From the NCBI GenBank assembly GCA_965198095.1, contig OZ240239.1:3968001-4032000 (forward strand): a stretch of 64,000 nt of DNA. Direction: 5' to 3'. The DNA comes from CBDFJH01 sp965198095. Lineage in GTDB: Bacteria > Latescibacterota > UBA2968 > GCA-2709665. Of the stretch, positions 53,961 through 63,174 are shown piece after piece. Numbering within the stretch: the stretch's first letter is position 1; every line of letters starts with the position of its first letter. Below the pieces are notes generated by a model. The model was not told the origin of the DNA and made no database searches. It saw only the letters and a list, made by a program, of their open reading frames with translations. Both the position numbers and the translations under genes were made by a program.

Positions 53961-56900
53961 TTGAAAAAGCTCAACATTGAATTGGTGTGTCTGGCGATTC
54001 TCATTAATCTTCTCTGTCCGCTCACCGCCCACGCTTCGTCCCCGCCGGCTGACAGTGTGCATTTCTGCGCGTTCGACGACTACGAGCGCTCGCGGCGCGA
54101 TCATCCTCGCCCCGCGGCCAAGCGGCTGGCGGACCTGGACGTGGGCGAACCTCGCACGGTGCGGATGATCTACTTCCTGCCCAACGACTGGCCCTATCGC
54201 GCCGACGTGGTCGATTCGATGAAGACGGCGATCAAGCAGAGTCAGACCTTCTATCTCGAGCAGATGCAGGCCCACGGCTACGGCGACTGGACCTTCCGCA
54301 TTGAAACCGATGCCCAGGGCGAACCCTTGGTGCATCGCGTCGATAGTCAGCATCCCTACAGCCACTACGAAAACTCTTTCGCACTTGAAGCTACTATCAT
54401 TGAAGAGATCGAACAGTCGTTTGATCTGGATGCGAACATCTACGTCATCGTCCTCGGTACCGATTTACTTCGGTGGAGAGGTGGTACCTGGGCAGGCGGC
54501 GTCGGATCGCGAGAGACGAAAAATGGCGGCTATGTGTTGGTAGCCAGCGAGTTTTCTTGGGACCTGGTGGCACATGAACTGGGACACGCCTTCGGATTGC
54601 CCCACTACTACAGTGACGGTGCTTACATCATGTCGTACGGTGGACCGAGCCAATTCCCGGGTGCAAGCACGTGGGATCGAATCTCCGCGTGCTCTGCCGA
54701 TTTCCTGGCGGTCCATACCTACTTCAATCCCGGCATCCCGACTGAAGAGGGACAGCCGCCCGTCATCGAACTCATTTCGCCCCCTGGATATCCTGCGGGC
54801 TCGACAAGCGTGCCGGTGCGGCTTCAGGTCAGCGATTCCGAGGGGCTTTACCAGTTGGCCATACCGCCGGCACGGCAGTTTTGTCATGGCTTGGCGGGCA
54901 AGACCAGTGCCGTCGTTGAAATCGACTATGATGGCTTCTATTTTTGGAGTGCTGTCTTCATAGGACTTGGCGAGGAACCCAGTCATGGCCTTTTCGCCAA
55001 GGCCGTCGATGCGGAAGGGAATCTGAGCAAGTTCGACTTTACCCTTGCGGAAATTTCCCCGTACGAGATCGCCACCCTGGAAGGGCATACGATCGGGGTC
55101 ACTTCCGTGGCGTTCTCGCCCGATGGGACCCTGCTCGCCTCCGGGTCACAGGATTTTGAGACGGGGCAGGGTGAAGATCGCGGGGTGCGGCTGTGGGATG
55201 TGGCGGGCCGGAAAGAGATCGCCGCTCTGGAAACGCATGGGGATCCGGTCCGGTCGGTGTCATTTTCTCCTGACGGCGCCCTCCTGGCATCGAGCGGCAC
55301 GGTGTGGGACGTGGCGGGCCGGGAAGAGATCGCCACCCTGAAGGGGGGTCCTACGGTGTTTTCTCCTGACGGCGCCCTCCTGGCTAACGGGGTCCGGCTG
55401 TGGGACGTGGCGGGCCGGGAAGAGATCGCCAAGTTGGAGGGGCATACGTCTTGGGTTCGTTCGGTGTCGTTTTCTCCCGACGGCGCCCTCCTGGCTTCCG
55501 CGTCGCAGGATAGCACGGTCAGGTTGTGGGACGTGGCGAGCCGGGAAGAGATCGCCACCTTGAAGGGGCATACGGCTGAGGTTACTTCGGTGGCGTTTTC
55601 CCCCGATGGCGCCCTGCTGGCATCGGGCGGGGGATGGGGGGAGTACACGGTCAGGCTGTGGGACGTGGCTACACAAGAACAGGTCGCCATCCTGAAGGGG
55701 GATGGGGCGGAGGTCACTTCGGTGGCGTTTTCGCCCGGCGGAACTCTGCTCGTCTCCGGGACACGGGAATGGGATCACAAGATCCAACTATGGGATGTTT
55801 CCACCGGAAGGATAGTCGCCGGCTTCTCAGGACATTTGGATGGGGTCACTTCGGTATCGTTTTCGCCCGATGGCGCTCTACTGGCTTCCGGGTCGTGGGA
55901 TCGCACGGTCAAGCTGTGGGACGTGTCGGAGTGGACGGGGCCCCGTCCTTTCGCGCTGGAGATCCTCTCCGGCGATGGCCAGCAGGGCACGCCGGGGGCG
56001 CCGCTGGCTCATCCACTGGTTGTGGAAGTGCGGGACCAGTTCGGCGATCCCCTGCCCAATGCGGCCGTCACCTTCAAGGTCACGGGAGGCGAGGGTCAGC
56101 TCAGCGGCCGCTATTCAGTGGAGCATACCACCACCGATGCCAAGGGCCGGGCGGAGCTGCTCCTTACCCTGGGGCCTCAACCGGGGCCGAACATCGTGGG
56201 CGTGTCCCTCGGCGGCGGGCACGAGTTGGCGACGTTTACCGCACAGGGCGTGGGCACCGCCGTGGCCGAGCTGGAGGGGGACTACCGGACCTGGCATCTG
56301 CCCCGGGCGGCGACGGTGCGCCTGGGAAAGGGCGTCCTTGGGGAAGGCGACCGGACGGTGGCTCTTTCGGCGGATGGCCGCTGTCTGGCCGTGGCCAGCG
56401 CCATCGGCGTGTGGCTCTACGAGACGGCCACGTCCCGGGCCCTGGCGCTGCTTCCGACTGAGAGGCCTGCCCATTCCGTAGCGTTCTCCCTCGACGGCAC
56501 CTTGGCCGCCGGGTTGGGTAACGGCCAGGTCAAGCTGTGGGAGGTGGAGACTGGGGAGCGAATCGGCACGCTGAGGCACCCGGAATGGGGCCGGGTCGCT
56601 GCGGTGGTGTTTTCTCCAGATGGAACACGTTTGGCTTCCGGTTCATGGGACCAGGTCATCAAGGTGTGGGACGTGGAGACCCGGCGCGTGACGGGCACCT
56701 GGGAGGTGCCGCGGGAAACCGAGAATTCCTGGGCCATCTCGGTTGACTTTTCTCTGGACGGGACGAGGCTGGCCTCGGGGTTCCAGGACGGCACGGTCCG
56801 GCTGTGGGACGTGGCATCACAGACAGAGGTTGCCACGCTGGAAGGGCACACGGACCGGGTCGCCTCGGTGGCGTTCTCGCCCGACGGCGCCTTGCTGGCT

Positions 56901-58562
56901 TCGGCAGGGTCGTGGGATGATCGCACCGTCATACTGTGGAATGCGGCCACGGAGGCACAGGTCGCCACACTGAGAGGGCATACCAATCAGGTCAGATCGG
57001 TAGCGTTTTCTTCGCCCGACGGCGCGACCCTGGCTTCGGGGTCGTCGGAGGGCACGGTCCGCCTGTGGGACGTGGCCACACACCAGGAGGTGGCCACCCT
57101 GGAAGAGCATGGGGGTCCGGTCCATTCGGTGACGTTCTCGCGCGATGGCTCGACCTTGGTCTCGGGCGCCGCGGACGGCACGGTGCTGTTGAGGGAGTTA
57201 GAGACCGGGAATGTCGCCGGTCTCTCCGGTCACGGGTCTTTGTCCACGATGGCGCTTTCCGCCGATGGCACGCTCCTGGCTTCCGGGTCGTATGACGGCA
57301 CGGTCCGACTGTGGGACGCGGCGACGCGGAACCCGATCGCCACTCTTGAAGGGCATGCGCGTGGGGTCCCTTGCGTGTCCTTTTCTGCCGACGGTTCCCT
57401 CCTGGCTTCCGGGTCGTGGGATCGCACGGTCAAGCTGTGGGAGGTGAGGACCCGAGAACCGGTCGGGACGCTGGAAGGACACAGCGGTGGTGTCACTTCG
57501 GTGGCGTTCTCGCCCGACGGCGCCACCCTGGCTTCGGCCGGAGGGTGGAATGATGCCACGGTCCGACTCTGGGACGTGGGGGCTCGCGCGCTGATCGGCT
57601 CCCTCGAAGGGCATACGAAGGAGGTCCTATCGGTGGCGTTCTCTCCACCCGGCGGCGCCTTCCTGGCTTCGGCCGGCGGTGATGAAGACAAGACGGTCAA
57701 GCTATGGGATGTGGCGAATCAGCAGCTCATCGCCACCCTTGAAGGGCATGAGAACGGGGTCTATACAGTGGCCTTCTCCCCCGATGGGAACATCCTGGCT
57801 TCCGTCTCGTGGGATGGCACCAGACTATGGTCTGTAACGACCCGAGAACCGATCGGCAACCTGGAAGGCGCGCGGGGCCGATCGGCGGCCTTCTCACCCG
57901 ACGGCAAGAGCCTCGTCTCAGGATCATGGGGCACGGTCTCGCTGTGGGACATGATGACGAAGAGAAGAACTGCCAACCTGCAAGGGCATACGGATCTGGT
58001 CCACTCGGTGGCGTTCACACGCGACGGCGCCACCCTGGCCTCCGGGGCCTCCGACGGCACCATGTTGCTGTGGAATCTGGGGCCCCATCCACGGACGCTG
58101 ACCAAGGTCCCGGGGCGCCGGCAGCAGGGACCGGCCGGCACCGTCCTGGACCGGCCCTTCTTCGTCCTGGTCCTGGATCAATACGGAGACCCCCTGGCCG
58201 GGGCCACGGTCACCTTCAGGGTCACGGCCGGGGGTGGGACGCTCTCGGTGACCACCGCCACCACCGATGCCGAGGGCCGTGCCGCCACGACCCTGACGCT
58301 TGGAAGCCAACCCGGTACGAACACCGTCGTCGCATCGGTAAAGGACGTCGAGCCGGCGACCTTTACCGCCACCGCAAAGTCCGATCCCGACTTCGACGGC
58401 GATGGGACCGTCGGATTTTCCGACTTTGTGCTGTTCGCGGCAAAGTTCGGTTTGAGTCAGGGCGACGACGGGTATGACGTCCGATACGATCTGGATGGCA
58501 ACGGCGCCATCGGGTTCAGCGATTTTCTGATCTTTGCGCAGGCCTTCGGGAAAGAGGGTTGA
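53961..58562 (+). CDS. Giant secreted metzincin-type protease / triple WD40 propeller / Big_1 / EF-hand protein, paralogue 3
   Basis: A 1533-aa protein. The start is a TTG at 53961, right before a classic signal peptide (KKLNIELVCLAILINLLC...AHA); no ATG fits better, and the ribosome site is weak. The zinc motif HELGHAFGLPH (205-215) and AYIMSYGG are intact. The first seven WD40 repeats are the most divergent of the three copies: repeats two and three have lost several strands and share the phrase VWDVAGREEIA. A Big_1-like domain, fourteen WD40 repeats, a second Big_1-like domain and the EF-hand pair (DFDGDGTVGFSDFVLF, YDLDGNGAIGFSDFLIF) follow. Last of the tandem set. Confidence 0.86.
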   Translation: MKKLNIELVCLAILINLLCPLTAHASSPPADSVHFCAFDDYERSRRDHPRPAAKRLADLDVGEPRTVRMIYFLPNDWPYRADVVDSMKTAIKQSQTFYLEQMQAHGYGDWTFRIETDAQGEPLVHRVDSQHPYSHYENSFALEATIIEEIEQSFDLDANIYVIVLGTDLLRWRGGTWAGGVGSRETKNGGYVLVASEFSWDLVAHELGHAFGLPHYYSDGAYIMSYGGPSQFPGASTWDRISACSADFLAVHTYFNPGIPTEEGQPPVIELISPPGYPAGSTSVPVRLQVSDSEGLYQLAIPPARQFCHGLAGKTSAVVEIDYDGFYFWSAVFIGLGEEPSHGLFAKAVDAEGNLSKFDFTLAEISPYEIATLEGHTIGVTSVAFSPDGTLLASGSQDFETGQGEDRGVRLWDVAGRKEIAALETHGDPVRSVSFSPDGALLASSGTVWDVAGREEIATLKGGPTVFSPDGALLANGVRLWDVAGREEIAKLEGHTSWVRSVSFSPDGALLASASQDSTVRLWDVASREEIATLKGHTAEVTSVAFSPDGALLASGGGWGEYTVRLWDVATQEQVAILKGDGAEVTSVAFSPGGTLLVSGTREWDHKIQLWDVSTGRIVAGFSGHLDGVTSVSFSPDGALLASGSWDRTVKLWDVSEWTGPRPFALEILSGDGQQGTPGAPLAHPLVVEVRDQFGDPLPNAAVTFKVTGGEGQLSGRYSVEHTTTDAKGRAELLLTLGPQPGPNIVGVSLGGGHELATFTAQGVGTAVAELEGDYRTWHLPRAATVRLGKGVLGEGDRTVALSADGRCLAVASAIGVWLYETATSRALALLPTERPAHSVAFSLDGTLAAGLGNGQVKLWEVETGERIGTLRHPEWGRVAAVVFSPDGTRLASGSWDQVIKVWDVETRRVTGTWEVPRETENSWAISVDFSLDGTRLASGFQDGTVRLWDVASQTEVATLEGHTDRVASVAFSPDGALLASAGSWDDRTVILWNAATEAQVATLRGHTNQVRSVAFSSPDGATLASGSSEGTVRLWDVATHQEVATLEEHGGPVHSVTFSRDGSTLVSGAADGTVLLRELETGNVAGLSGHGSLSTMALSADGTLLASGSYDGTVRLWDAATRNPIATLEGHARGVPCVSFSADGSLLASGSWDRTVKLWEVRTREPVGTLEGHSGGVTSVAFSPDGATLASAGGWNDATVRLWDVGARALIGSLEGHTKEVLSVAFSPPGGAFLASAGGDEDKTVKLWDVANQQLIATLEGHENGVYTVAFSPDGNILASVSWDGTRLWSVTTREPIGNLEGARGRSAAFSPDGKSLVSGSWGTVSLWDMMTKRRTANLQGHTDLVHSVAFTRDGATLASGASDGTMLLWNLGPHPRTLTKVPGRRQQGPAGTVLDRPFFVLVLDQYGDPLAGATVTFRVTAGGGTLSVTTATTDAEGRAATTLTLGSQPGTNTVVASVKDVEPATFTATAKSDPDFDGDGTVGFSDFVLFAAKFGLSQGDDGYDVRYDLDGNGAIGFSDFLIFAQAFGKEG

Positions 58563-58580
58563 CGTTAACTAAGTGAGGTG

Positions 58581-58602
58581 GGGCAGACATTCCTGTCTGC
58601 CC
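58581..58602 (+). terminator. Hairpin after the third paralogue, possible terminator or palindrome
   Basis: GGGCAGAC-ATTCCT-GTCTGCCC is an 8-bp perfect hairpin, 19 bp after the stop, followed by TTCTCATTGTCC. The weak T-content leaves open whether it ends transcription or is one more dispersed palindrome. Confidence 0.45.
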
Positions 58603-58659
58603 TTCTCATTGTCCTTCTGCCGGAATGCAGACAGAAGAAAGGCTTGCGCCGGCTATATA

Positions 58660-58686
58660 GTAGGGGCGACCGGCCGGTCGACCCTA
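58660..58686. repeat. Extragenic palindrome with CGACCGGCCGGTCG core
   Basis: GTAGGG-G-CGACCGGCCGGTCG-A-CCCTAC: a 14-bp perfect palindrome extended by six more pairs across two single mismatches. Together with the hairpins at 53773 and 58581 it suggests a family of REP-like sequences in this genome. Confidence 0.6.
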
Positions 58687-58739
58687 CTGGTGGTCGCGCC
58701 GCGAGCGGTGGCTCGACGTCAGACCGCCACCGCGAACAT

Positions 58740-59423
58740 TCAGGTCCAATCCGTTTCCCGAGCGTAGCGCAACGGATCCCGCACGCCGTTCGCTCGAAAC
58801 GCCTCGATCCGCTCCGCGCAGGCGTCGCACGCACCGCACGCAGGGCGAGACCCCTCATAGCAGGTGTGTGTCCGTTCGTATGGCACGCCCAATTCCAGCC
58901 CGATCCTGACCACATCCCGCTTCCACTTATCCACAAAAGGAGTGTGGAGGGTGACACCCTCTTCGCGCGTCGCCCCCAGGCGAAGCGCCTTCTGGAGCCC
59001 TGCATAGAACTCGCGTCGACAGTCCCGATAAGCGCGACGGTCGTCTCGCACGGGAGAGAGGAAAATGTGCTCGATCCCCTCCGTCTCGGCCAGGGCAGCG
59101 GTCAACGTCACGAACAGCATGTTGCGGTAAGGAACGACCGTGCGAATTTGCTCGCCGTCAGCCGCGCCGGGCACGTCCATCTCCGGGTCCGTGAGTGGGT
59201 TGCCCCCAATCTGCCCCAGATCCAGGTTCAAGCAGCGGTGTGAGGTCGCGCCGGCCAGTCTGGAAAGCACCGCGCTGCTGGCGAGCTCAACGGCGTGTCG
59301 CTGGCCATAGTCGATGGAGACCGTATGGATCTCAGGAATCCCTTCCGCACCCATCCACCAGAGGAGCGTCGTGGAGTCCATCCCGCCCGAGAGGAGGAGA
59401 ATCGCCCTCCGCACAACTGACAT
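58740..59423 (-). CDS. queC: 7-cyano-7-deazaguanine synthase
   Basis: A 227-aa enzyme that turns 7-carboxy-7-deazaguanine and ammonia into preQ0, using ATP, on the way to queuosine. The PP-loop LLLSGGMDSTT is at the N-terminus; SIDYGQRHAVEL, VPYRNMLF and the zinc cluster CYEGSRPACGACDAC (four Cys) are all present. Length is normal. No other que gene lies in the window. It follows acs on the same strand with a terminator between, so it probably has its own promoter. Confidence 0.95.
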   Translation of the reverse strand: MSVVRRAILLLSGGMDSTTLLWWMGAEGIPEIHTVSIDYGQRHAVELASSAVLSRLAGATSHRCLNLDLGQIGGNPLTDPEMDVPGAADGEQIRTVVPYRNMLFVTLTAALAETEGIEHIFLSPVRDDRRAYRDCRREFYAGLQKALRLGATREEGVTLHTPFVDKWKRDVVRIGLELGVPYERTHTCYEGSRPACGACDACAERIEAFRANGVRDPLRYARETDWT

Positions 59424-59460
59424 GGCTCAGCTCCACGCTTTGACGTATGCGGTACCCGGC

Positions 59461-59492
59461 AAAAAAAGAGGAAGCCAGGCGACGGCTCCCTC
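59461..59492 (-). terminator. Rho-independent terminator after acs
   Basis: Reading leftward, GAGGGAGCC and GGCTTCCTC form a nine-pair stem (one G-U) with a seven-base loop, followed by seven T. It lies 28 bp past the acs stop and before queC. Confidence 0.85.
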
Positions 59493-59519
59493 AGGATTGA
59501 ACGTTTCTGAATGAAGGAC

Positions 59520-61556
59520 TCAGCCCTGAACCATCTTTTGAATCTCTTCTACGACCTCCGGGTTTGCCAGGGTCGTCACATCACCCACATCAGACCCGTT
59601 GGATATGGCCGCGAGCACGCGGCGCATGATCTTCCCCGAGCGCGTCTTCGGCATGTCGGGTACGATGTAGACGCGCTTCGGCCTGGCGATCTTGCCGATC
59701 TCAGACTCGATAATCTTGATGACTTTGTCCTGTATTTCCCGAGTCGCGTCATAGCCTGGTTTGAGAGACACGTAAATCTCGGGCACCTTACCCTTGATCT
59801 CGTCGGAAAGCGGGACCACGGACGCCTCGGCGATCTCTTCCACGATCAGGCAGGCAGACTCCAACTCCTTGGTGCCCAGCCGATGTCCGGCAACGTTGAT
59901 CACATCGTCGACCCGACCCAGGATACGGTAATAGCCGTCCTCTGCCTGCACGGCAGCGTCACCCGCGAAATAGGGCCAGTCGCGCCAGTCCTTGCTGCTT
60001 TTGTCCTTACAGTACTTTTCATAGTATTGCGAAACGTACCGGTCGCGATCTCCCCAGATGGTTTGAAACCCTCCCGGCCACGGATTCCTGATGCATATGT
60101 TGCCCGCTTTGCCGGATCCCCCTTCAATTTCGTTCCCTTCCTCATCATAGATGATTGGGTGAATCCCCGGCATGCTCGGCCCGGCGCTCCCTGGCTTCAT
60201 GGGATGAAGTGCGGGCATCGTGCTGCAGAGAAACCCGCCTGTCTCGGTCTGCCACCAGGTATCCACGATCGCCGCCTCGCCTTTGCCGACCGCGTTGTAA
60301 TACCACTTCCACACTTCCGGCTCTATCGGCTCTCCCACCGTCGTCATGTGTTTGAAATGATAGTCGTAGTTTTTCGGCTCGTCCGGTCCGGCCTTCCTCA
60401 GCATGCGAACGGCGGTGGGGGCGGTGTGGAAAATATTCACGTCGAGTTGCTCGGCGATCCGCCACGGGCGACCTGCGTCCGGGAAAGTCGGCACGCCTTC
60501 GTACATCACGCTCGTCGCCGCCAGGGAGAGCGGGCCGTAGACGATATATGAGTGCCCGGTGATCCACCCGATATCCGCCATGCACCAGTAGACATCTTCG
60601 GGATGAATGTCCTGAACGAACTTTGACGTACCGGCAACATACGACATGTAGCCGCCGGTGCCGTGCTGGCAGCCCTTCGGCCGCCCGGTCGTCCCACTCG
60701 TGTACATGATAAAGAGCGGGTCCTCCGCAGGCAGTTGAACGGGCGCCACGCGCCTCCCTTTGTAGTCGCCCAGCAGCTCATCTACGAAATAGTCTCGGCC
60801 TTCGACCATGGGTGTTTCCGAGCCGAACTGCCCCCGGTAGCGCCTCCAGACCAGAACCTTGTCGACTTCCTGGCCTGCCTGTTGAGCCACCTCCACTGCT
60901 TCGTCGGCCTTGACCTTGTGATCGAGCAGACTGCCGGACCGGTAATAGCTGTCGCTGGTGATCAGAACGTTGCTCCCCGAGTCCCATATCCTGTCGCCGC
61001 ACGCCCGGCCGCTGTATCCGCCATAGACCTCGGAGTGAACCACACCCAGCCTTGCGCATGCGAGCATCGTAATCGGAAGCTCGGGAACCATGGGCATATG
61101 AAGCGTGACCCGATCTCCGGCCTTGAGTCCGGCGAAGTCCCGGAGAAGCGCTGCCAGCTCGTTGACCCTTACGTAGAGCTCCTGGTAGGTGATGACGATA
61201 TGGTCTTCATCCTCGAGCTCGGGCACATAGATGATGGCTGCCTTGTTCCTGTAGCGATCCAGGTGCCGATCGACGCAGTTGTAGCACGCGTTTATCTTCC
61301 CGCCCACGAACCATTTCCAGCACGGGGCGTCGCTGGTATCCAGCGTGGTGTGCCAATACTGATACCAGGTCAGGAGATCGGCGTACTCCTTGAAGCACTC
61401 GGGAAAGTGCTCGAGTCCCAGGCGCCGATAGATGTCCGCATCGGTCATGTTGGCCTGGGCAATAAATTGCGGACTGGGTGTATAGTAATCTTCTTCTCGC
61501 CAGTGAACGGCGATTTCCGCCTCGCTCACCTCAAGCGCTTCATCTCTTTGACCCAT
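59520..61556 (-). CDS. acs: Acetyl-CoA synthetase (AMP-forming)
   Basis: A 678-aa ligase making acetyl-CoA from acetate, ATP and CoA. ANL-superfamily motifs are clear: YTSGTTGRPKGCQHGTGGYM, WWQTETGG, YFAGDAA followed by YYRILGRVDDVINVAGHRLG, and the catalytic Lys in PKTRSGKIMRRVL, normally controlled by acetylation. The motif usually read VFGGFSAEAL is VYGGYSGRAC here, and the N-terminus is longer than in E. coli Acs, so a related acyl chain such as propionate is possible. It is a single leftward gene with its own terminator. Confidence 0.92.
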   Translation of the reverse strand: MGQRDEALEVSEAEIAVHWREEDYYTPSPQFIAQANMTDADIYRRLGLEHFPECFKEYADLLTWYQYWHTTLDTSDAPCWKWFVGGKINACYNCVDRHLDRYRNKAAIIYVPELEDEDHIVITYQELYVRVNELAALLRDFAGLKAGDRVTLHMPMVPELPITMLACARLGVVHSEVYGGYSGRACGDRIWDSGSNVLITSDSYYRSGSLLDHKVKADEAVEVAQQAGQEVDKVLVWRRYRGQFGSETPMVEGRDYFVDELLGDYKGRRVAPVQLPAEDPLFIMYTSGTTGRPKGCQHGTGGYMSYVAGTSKFVQDIHPEDVYWCMADIGWITGHSYIVYGPLSLAATSVMYEGVPTFPDAGRPWRIAEQLDVNIFHTAPTAVRMLRKAGPDEPKNYDYHFKHMTTVGEPIEPEVWKWYYNAVGKGEAAIVDTWWQTETGGFLCSTMPALHPMKPGSAGPSMPGIHPIIYDEEGNEIEGGSGKAGNICIRNPWPGGFQTIWGDRDRYVSQYYEKYCKDKSSKDWRDWPYFAGDAAVQAEDGYYRILGRVDDVINVAGHRLGTKELESACLIVEEIAEASVVPLSDEIKGKVPEIYVSLKPGYDATREIQDKVIKIIESEIGKIARPKRVYIVPDMPKTRSGKIMRRVLAAISNGSDVGDVTTLANPEVVEEIQKMVQG

Positions 61557-61933
61557 GGCGTCCCCTTCCTCTTCCTTGAAAATTCGTCGGCATTCCGAGA
61601 GGAGTCGGTATACAGATTAACATATGGGGAAAATCGTGTCAAGGAGAGAAACCGGCCCGGTTTTTTGATTTTGACCGATGCCCATTTCCGTTATCATGAC
61701 TCCCGGATGCCGCGTTTTTCGGGAACTTACGATGCAAAAAAGGGTCTAAGGCCATGGCATCGGACGGGATGCATTCAGCGTCCATCTCGCCCGTTCCATA
61801 CATAGCGTAGGACCTGCCTGAGTCTATCAATATATCGCACGCATATCCAGTCGACCAACAAGCAGACATCGGGAGTTCGGTGCACCGGGACCAGGTCGCT
61901 CCCGGACAGGAGATGAAAAGGGGAGGGGCTCGA
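61557..61933. other. Divergent intergenic region before the sigma-factor operon
   Basis: Contains a small hairpin AAACCG-GCC-CGGTTT followed by T (61649-61666) and possible promoter hexamers TTGACC (61671-61676) and TATCAT (61692-61697), only 15 bases apart. Long leader of more than 200 bp to the sigma-factor ATG. No gene seen. Confidence 0.35.
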
Positions 61934-62545
61934 ATGATGATGGTCGATTCGACCTCCACGGCAGGCGGCTTGTCGGATGGAGAAATCCTGTCTGAGGTGG
62001 CTGGCGGAGATGTAGAAGCCTATGGAAAGCTGGTGCATCGATACCGAGGAAGGCTCTACAACTTCGTCTTTCGATTCGTGGGGGATCCGGAGACGGCGGA
62101 GGACATCGTTCAGGAGACCTTTCTGCGGGCGTTCCGGAAGCGAACCGAGTATAAGGCCATCGCCAACTTTTCGACTTGGCTTTTCACGATCGCGGGCAAT
62201 CTCGCCAAGAGCGAACTGCGTCGGCGGAAGCGCTGGCGCCTGTTCTCCGTCGATCGCGACGAGGAATCCGACACGGGATTGGATCTGCCCGATGAGTCCT
62301 TCCGGCCGGACACGGTGACGGAGTCGTCCATCACGGATGTTCAGATTCAACGGGCCATCGACACCCTGTCTGACAACTATCGTCAGGTCGTTCTGCTGCG
62401 GGACGTCGACGGACTCTCTTATCAGGAAGTTTCGGAGATCGTGAATTGCCCGGTTGGTACTGTCAAATCTCGAGTCAGCCGGGCCCGGATGAAGCTCCAG
62501 CAGAAGCTGAGGAACGAAGGCCGTGACGTGGGCCTCTCAATCTGA
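61934..62545 (+). CDS. ECF RNA polymerase sigma factor (RpoE-like)
   Basis: A 203-aa group 4 sigma factor. Region 2: AYGKLVHRYRGRLYNFVFRF and ETAEDIVQETFLRAF; region 4: LSDNYRQVVLLRDVDGLSYQ and the helix-turn-helix CPVGTVKSRVSRAR. ATG 61934 has GGGGAGG eight bases before it, so I prefer it to the longer frame at 61880. The zinc-finger anti-sigma gene follows 48 bp downstream, the standard pair, and the third gene encodes an HtrA-like envelope protein, as in RpoE-RseA-MucD operons. It probably answers to envelope stress. Confidence 0.92.
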   Translation: MMMVDSTSTAGGLSDGEILSEVAGGDVEAYGKLVHRYRGRLYNFVFRFVGDPETAEDIVQETFLRAFRKRTEYKAIANFSTWLFTIAGNLAKSELRRRKRWRLFSVDRDEESDTGLDLPDESFRPDTVTESSITDVQIQRAIDTLSDNYRQVVLLRDVDGLSYQEVSEIVNCPVGTVKSRVSRARMKLQQKLRNEGRDVGLSI

Positions 62546-62593
62546 CGAAGAGGGAGACGCATCTGACAATTTTCGGAGAAGGGAAACGATTCG

Positions 62594-63148
62594 ATGGATT
62601 GCAACGATTTTTCCAAAAAGGTTTCTGATTACATCGACGGCGAACTCGGAGAACGGACGCACGGCCGGGTGGAACGGCACGCCGCCGATTGCCCGTCGTG
62701 TGCGAAGCTGTTGAGGGATCTTCAGGCCCTCGTGAAACAGCTTTCCCAACTGCCTCGAATGCAGCCTTCAGCTGGATTCGACTTTGCGCTTCGGAGCCGC
62801 CTGCTCATGGAAACGACGAAAGAGGCGCAGTTGGGCAGAAAGGTTCAGCGTTTCCTGTTCCCCACCCTGCCCAGGACATTCGCGTCCGCGGCTGCCATCC
62901 TCCTTCTCGCCCTGGGGATCACACTGGGCTGGAGAGGGCACACCGACCGCCTCGGAAATGAAATTTCGCAATCCAGCCTGCCTGCCGCAATCGACCAGGG
63001 CGCATTGAAAAGCCTTTCTCACGAAGAGTCCTACACGATCTCCAGCAAGTTTTATCGCGCTCAGGAAGACAGCGCGCAGACCCCTGCCAAACCTGTTCGA
63101 CCTGTCAGGCAGACCGCCCCGGCTCACCGCGTGATGGTCCGATTCTGA
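62594..63148 (+). CDS. Zinc-finger anti-sigma factor
   Basis: A 184-aa membrane protein. The N-terminal anti-sigma zinc domain has the H-x3-C-x2-C motif in HAADCPSCAKL with an earlier Cys in MDCNDFSKK; it should hold the upstream sigma factor inactive. A transmembrane helix (FASAAAILLLALGITLGW) lies at about 97-114, leaving a 70-residue outer tail rich in Pro and basic residues. Its TGA overlaps the next possible ATG (TGATG). No site for regulated cleavage can be told from sequence. Confidence 0.88.
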   Translation: MDCNDFSKKVSDYIDGELGERTHGRVERHAADCPSCAKLLRDLQALVKQLSQLPRMQPSAGFDFALRSRLLMETTKEAQLGRKVQRFLFPTLPRTFASAAAILLLALGITLGWRGHTDRLGNEISQSSLPAAIDQGALKSLSHEESYTISSKFYRAQEDSAQTPAKPVRPVRQTAPAHRVMVRF

Positions 63149-63174
63149 TGCCGGGAGAGAGGGCGAAACGTAGC

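Noticed and set aside
45673..58080. Tandem DNA repeats in the giant genes as satellite or CRISPR-like sequence
   Set aside because: The periodicity of about 120-130 bp is explained by WD40 repeats in one open frame.
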